Below are positions 23,475 through 27,253 of a stretch of 27,253 bases of DNA, in pieces (within the stretch, counting starts at the first letter, position 1; every line of letters starts with the position of its first letter). The stretch spans positions 1 to 27,253 of the forward strand of contig JAHFBQ010000009.1 of assembly GCA_023249935.1 (NCBI GenBank), given 5' to 3'. The notes beneath the pieces were generated by a model that was given only the letters and a program-made list of their open reading frames with translations, was not told the DNA's origin and searched no databases. Both the position numbers and the translations under genes were made by a program. Origin of the DNA: a bacterium (GTDB lineage Bacteria; Babelota; Babeliae; Babelales; RVW-14).

Positions 23475-24050
23475 ATGAAAATCGTGTCTGCAATTCTTGT
23501 CGGTATGGTTTCAATTTCAACCTCACTAATGTCATCGTCAGCAACATCTGCACAAACAGAAGAATGGAGCTCTGCAACAACAACTCCGTCAACAACTAGC
23601 CCTATTAAGCCGATAATCCCTTTATTGTCTCTCAGACCACCAACCAGCCAACCAGAACAGTGGATTTCTCAACTAAATAACCATACAGAAAGAGTAAGAG
23701 CTGATCTGAAAAATCTCACTACACAAGAAGAAAAACTTAACTATGCTCTTACCGCTGTATTGGCCATGCGTGATGCTTCCATTGATCTTATCGCAGCTGC
23801 ACATGCACTACAGAGTGGTAATAGCGACAATAAACGCACGCTCTTAGCCAAAGCTCAGCAAGCTCACGGGAAAGCTCAGCAACAATGGGACCTTTTAAAT
23901 ATTGTCATACTCGGTGAATTAGATGGATTGCTTTCAAACAAAAACATGCAGCACCTCTTCAACCTTTGTGATGAAGAAAAAGCAACACTTAATGATGCTA
24001 ATAAGATATATCGAGCAGCAGAAGAAGAAAATTTTGATTTACTTTTTTAG
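23475..24050 (+). CDS. Exported helical protein of unknown function
   Basis: The 191-residue product has a signal peptide (1-26, ending ..SSATSA), a Ser/Thr/Pro-rich linker (28-60), and a helical domain (61-191) rich in Gln, Ala and Leu with no recognised motif. A single Cys is present. GGAGG six bases before the ATG is the strongest ribosome site in the window, suggesting high expression. It is a single gene between the divergent exchanger and dnaE. It is likely periplasmic or secreted; I cannot name a family. Confidence 0.68.
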   Translation: MKIVSAILVGMVSISTSLMSSSATSAQTEEWSSATTTPSTTSPIKPIIPLLSLRPPTSQPEQWISQLNNHTERVRADLKNLTTQEEKLNYALTAVLAMRDASIDLIAAAHALQSGNSDNKRTLLAKAQQAHGKAQQQWDLLNIVILGELDGLLSNKNMQHLFNLCDEEKATLNDANKIYRAAEEENFDLLF

Positions 24051-24123
24051 CTGAAAAAGTTCTGCTCTTTTAAAACTCATTATGCTAAACTTGCGCGCAT
24101 ATTAAAAAAATAAGCGAGCAAGC

Positions 24124-27100
24124 ATGAGTAATCATTTCACACATCTTCACCTACATACCGAATACTCACTCCTGGACGGCGCGATACGCTTACCAGATCT
24201 CATCACCATGGCAAAGCAGCAGGAATGGAAAGCGGTAGGCATTAGCGACCACGGCAATATTTTTGGTGCAGTAAAATTTTTCCAACTCGCCAAAAAAGCT
24301 GGCATTAAACCGATTCTCGGCGCTGAAATGTATTTTACTCCTGATGTAGCAATCAAAAACGTACAAGACAAGTACAATCACTTGATCGTGATTGTGCAAA
24401 ACCAAGTCGGCTACAAAAATCTGTGCAAACTCATGGCGTTCTCATACCAAGAAGGTTTTTATTTCAAGCCACGCATCGATTACCAGCGACTACGAGAACA
24501 CAGCGAAGGGCTCATCGTCAGCACCGCCTGCCTTGGCGGCCACATCCCATCACTGCTCAGAGAAGGCAAGATCGAAGAAGCAGAAAAACGTACACGTTGG
24601 TTTCAAGAGGTGTTTGGTCGCGATCGTTTTTTTTATGAACTTGCTCCCGCCGTCTTTAAAGAACAGGTTGAATTAAACTCATTACTACTCGAGTACAGCG
24701 CCAAGTGGGACGTGCAATGCATTGCAACCAGCGACGCTCACTACATGAAACCAGAAGACCGAGAAGCTCACGAAGTACTGCTCGCCGTACAAACTAAAGA
24801 TGTCATGACCAATCCTAATCGCTATTCATTCGGCGATTGTCGTTGCTATGTACGCACCACCCAAGAGATGCTCAGCCACTTTCCAGAGCGCGAAGATTTA
24901 ATTTGGAACACCGGCAAGATCGCCGACTCATGCGATTTTGCTTTTGAGTTTGGCAAACTATTTTTCCCGCAATGCACGGTACCGGCACAACATACTCCAG
25001 AAAGTTATTTTCGCGCTTGGTGCCAAGAGGGCCTCGAAGCGTTAAAAAATCAGGGACGCATTCCTCAAGATCTTTTTACAGCCTATGATGCGCGCCTTGA
25101 GCTTGAGATCGATCTGATCATTAAAATGGGCTTCGTTGGCTACTTTTTGGTAGTCGGCGACTTTATTCAGTGGGCAAAAAAACAGAGCATTCCCGTCGGC
25201 CCTGGTCGCGGTTCTGCAGCCGGATCGCTCGTCGCCTGGGCATTGCAAATCACCAACTGCGACCCAATTAAATACAACCTCCTGTTCGAACGATTCCTTA
25301 ATCCAGAACGCGTATCCATGCCCGATATCGATATCGACTTTTGCATTGAACAACGCGAAACAGTGATCAACTACGTAAAAGACAAGTATGGTCACGACTG
25401 CGTGTGTCAGATCATCACGTTCGGCACTATGATGGCAAAAGGCGTGCTCAAAGACGTGTCGCGCGCGCTTGGCTTCCCATTTCAAGATGCCAACACACTC
25501 ACCGATCTTGTCCCCGATCAATTAAAAATTTCGCTTAAAGAAGCGCTTGAGCAAGAACCAAAGCTGCAGCAAATGATCGATAGCAATCCTGAGATCAGCA
25601 AGTTATTTGACATCTGCTTTAAGCTTGAAGGCCTCACGCGCCACGCATCTAAACATGCTGCCGGCGTAGTGATATCACCAACGCCACTGGCAGAAACTAT
25701 GCCCCTCTATGTCCCAGCAAAAACCACCGATTTGGTCGCCCAATACGCGATGACAGAGCTTGAAGCGGTTGGCTATCTCAAGATGGACTTTTTGGGCCTA
25801 AAAAACTTAACCGTGATCGATCGCGCCCTCAAAGCGATCAAACGCAACTACAACATCGACATCAATCTTGATCTGCTCGAGCTTGATGACCCAAAGGTAT
25901 TTGAACTGCTCAGCGAAGGTAAATCCAACGCTATCTTCCAATTCGAATCGGATGGACTGAAAGAGGTGCTGCGCAAACTAAAGCCTTCAAAATTTGAAGA
26001 TCTTATTGCGGTCAACGCGCTCTATCGACCAGGACCACTGGGCGCTGGCATGGTGGACGACTTTATTGAGCGTCGTCATGGCAGGCAAAAAGTTACTTAC
26101 ATGTTCCCGCAGCTTGAGCCGGTACTTTCTGAAACTTACGGCGTCATCGTCTATCAAGAACAGGTGATGAAAATTGCATCGGTTATCGCTGGCTATTCAC
26201 TTGGTGCATCTGACCTACTACGCCGCGCCATGGGTAAGAAAAAAGCTGAAGAGATGGCACAACAAAAAAGCCTCTTCGTTGAGGGCGCCAACAAACTCAA
26301 CTTCAACACGAAGAAAGCTGAAGAGCTGTTTGACCTTATGGCATATTTTGCAGGCTATGGTTTCAATAAATCACACTCTACTGCCTACGCACTCATCGCC
26401 TACCACACCGCATTTCTCAAAGCTAACTACCCACGCGAGTTCATGGCGGCATGTGTCACGTTTGAAACGGACAACCCAGATCAGATGACGCACTACCTGC
26501 AAGAAATCAGTGACATGCATCTCAAGATGGAGCTACCTGATATTAACCGCTCTGAGATGGAATTTTCTGCCACAACAGATGGCATCATGTTTGGGTTGCA
26601 GGGCATTAAAAACGTTGGAAACACAGCAATCACCAGCATCCTTGAAGAACGGCAAAAACGGCCATTCTCCGACCTGCTCGATTTTTGCAAACGTGTTGAC
26701 CTACGCGTAGTCAACAAACGCATCATCGAAAATTTGGTATACGCCGCCGCGCTTGACAGCCTACCTGGCAATCGCGCGCAAAAATTAGCAGAACTTGATA
26801 AAGTTTTAGCGCTTGCGCACGAACATCGAGAGCAACAAAAAACCGGACAGATGGGCCTTTTTGGCGCTCCTGTCGACAAAGAAACAACCACCGTAGCCGC
26901 CGCCTTCATCTTCCAACCGCTTGAAGATTGGTCTACTAAAGAAAAATTAGAAAAAGAAAAAGAGGTTGCCGGTTTTTACCTGAGCACGCATCCGCTCAAG
27001 AGTTATCCAGCGATCAAATGGGTCAATGCAGAAACCTTTGCTCAAGCACTAGCAAAAGGCCAAGCAGTCACCACGATGCAGGAACCATTTGTTACCTGCG

Positions 27101-27253
27101 TTGGACTGATGCAGAACTACAAGACGATAAAAACGAAAAAAGGCGACAACATGGCGTTCGCCCAATTTGAAGATTTGTCTGGAAGCGCCGAAGTTATTTT
27201 ATTTCCTAAGACCTATGCCGAGATTGAAAGCGATCTGGCACACCATAATATTT
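24124..27253 (+). CDS. dnaE: DNA polymerase III alpha subunit, 3' end cut by window
   Basis: DnaE is the replicative polymerase. The frame is open for 1043 codons to the window end. The N-terminal PHP domain has HLHTEYSLLDG, SDHGN (42-43), E68, H86, C136 and SDAHY (204-206), so its metal site looks complete, unlike E. coli. In the palm, PDIDIDF places the catalytic acids at D401 and D403 and KMDFLGL gives D555, the same numbers as E. coli. GPGRGSAAGS, the fingers and the helix-hairpin-helix follow. QMGLFG at 909-914 is a beta-clamp binding motif, and an OB domain (FVTCVGL..) begins just before the edge. About 100 residues are missing. The ribosome site is weak. Confidence 0.95.
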   Translation, partial: MSNHFTHLHLHTEYSLLDGAIRLPDLITMAKQQEWKAVGISDHGNIFGAVKFFQLAKKAGIKPILGAEMYFTPDVAIKNVQDKYNHLIVIVQNQVGYKNLCKLMAFSYQEGFYFKPRIDYQRLREHSEGLIVSTACLGGHIPSLLREGKIEEAEKRTRWFQEVFGRDRFFYELAPAVFKEQVELNSLLLEYSAKWDVQCIATSDAHYMKPEDREAHEVLLAVQTKDVMTNPNRYSFGDCRCYVRTTQEMLSHFPEREDLIWNTGKIADSCDFAFEFGKLFFPQCTVPAQHTPESYFRAWCQEGLEALKNQGRIPQDLFTAYDARLELEIDLIIKMGFVGYFLVVGDFIQWAKKQSIPVGPGRGSAAGSLVAWALQITNCDPIKYNLLFERFLNPERVSMPDIDIDFCIEQRETVINYVKDKYGHDCVCQIITFGTMMAKGVLKDVSRALGFPFQDANTLTDLVPDQLKISLKEALEQEPKLQQMIDSNPEISKLFDICFKLEGLTRHASKHAAGVVISPTPLAETMPLYVPAKTTDLVAQYAMTELEAVGYLKMDFLGLKNLTVIDRALKAIKRNYNIDINLDLLELDDPKVFELLSEGKSNAIFQFESDGLKEVLRKLKPSKFEDLIAVNALYRPGPLGAGMVDDFIERRHGRQKVTYMFPQLEPVLSETYGVIVYQEQVMKIASVIAGYSLGASDLLRRAMGKKKAEEMAQQKSLFVEGANKLNFNTKKAEELFDLMAYFAGYGFNKSHSTAYALIAYHTAFLKANYPREFMAACVTFETDNPDQMTHYLQEISDMHLKMELPDINRSEMEFSATTDGIMFGLQGIKNVGNTAITSILEERQKRPFSDLLDFCKRVDLRVVNKRIIENLVYAAALDSLPGNRAQKLAELDKVLALAHEHREQQKTGQMGLFGAPVDKETTTVAAAFIFQPLEDWSTKEKLEKEKEVAGFYLSTHPLKSYPAIKWVNAETFAQALAKGQAVTTMQEPFVTCVGLMQNYKTIKTKKGDNMAFAQFEDLSGSAEVILFPKTYAEIESDLAHHNI

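Noticed and set aside
25042..25521. Minus-strand ORF of 159 codons
   Set aside because: It is the complement of the dnaE palm region, where the forward frame holds the catalytic aspartates.

Overview
The window looks like a chromosomal segment of a small-genome, host-associated Gram-negative-type bacterium. My best guess is the Candidatus Dependentiae (TM6) group. The reasons are a streamlined set of housekeeping genes (peptidoglycan synthesis, cell division, fatty-acid and phospholipid synthesis, translation, replication) interleaved with many short exported proteins of no known family, several eukaryote-like proteins, and dispersed GTCATCCC-type palindromic repeats. The phylum is an inference; no rRNA or ribosomal protein operon is present to settle it.

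Layout. 1-4.9 kb: the 5' part of murF (minus), an exported coiled-coil protein (plus), and ftsK (minus), whose membrane and motor halves lie in different frames separated by a run of ten A. 4.9-6.9 kb (plus): pgk, then an overlapping MNT nucleotidyltransferase/HEPN pair. 6.9-9.8 kb (minus): acpP, a PPP-type protein phosphatase, and an exported protein whose second half resembles eukaryotic SKP1. 9.8-13.3 kb (minus): an accessory island of five exported or membrane proteins, four of them very rich in cysteine, in three transcription units each ended by a hairpin. 13.3-18.0 kb (minus): rpmF, plsX, a membrane-anchored TPR protein, gltX and fabD, with a hairpin between rpmF and plsX. 18.2-20.8 kb (plus): tsf, a MITE-like element, pyrH and frr. 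20.8-22.3 kb: repeats, then an exported papain-fold-like protease candidate with Ulp1-like motifs in non-Ulp1 order. 22.3-24.1 kb: a CaCA-family exchanger (minus) and another exported helical protein (plus). 24.1 kb to the end (plus): dnaE, cut by the window edge.

How it fits together. The housekeeping genes form recognisable functional groups: wall and division; rpmF-plsX-fabD with acpP for acyl-ACP supply to phospholipids; tsf-pyrH-frr for translation and UMP. The exported genes around them are the accessory part. A SKP1-like protein, a cysteine protease candidate with SUMO/ubiquitin-protease-like motifs, a eukaryote-like phosphatase and a Cys-rich secreted family together suggest a toolkit for acting on a eukaryotic host cell. 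That is a hypothesis drawn from motifs, not something shown. I saw no tRNA, rRNA, CRISPR array, insertion sequence or prophage.
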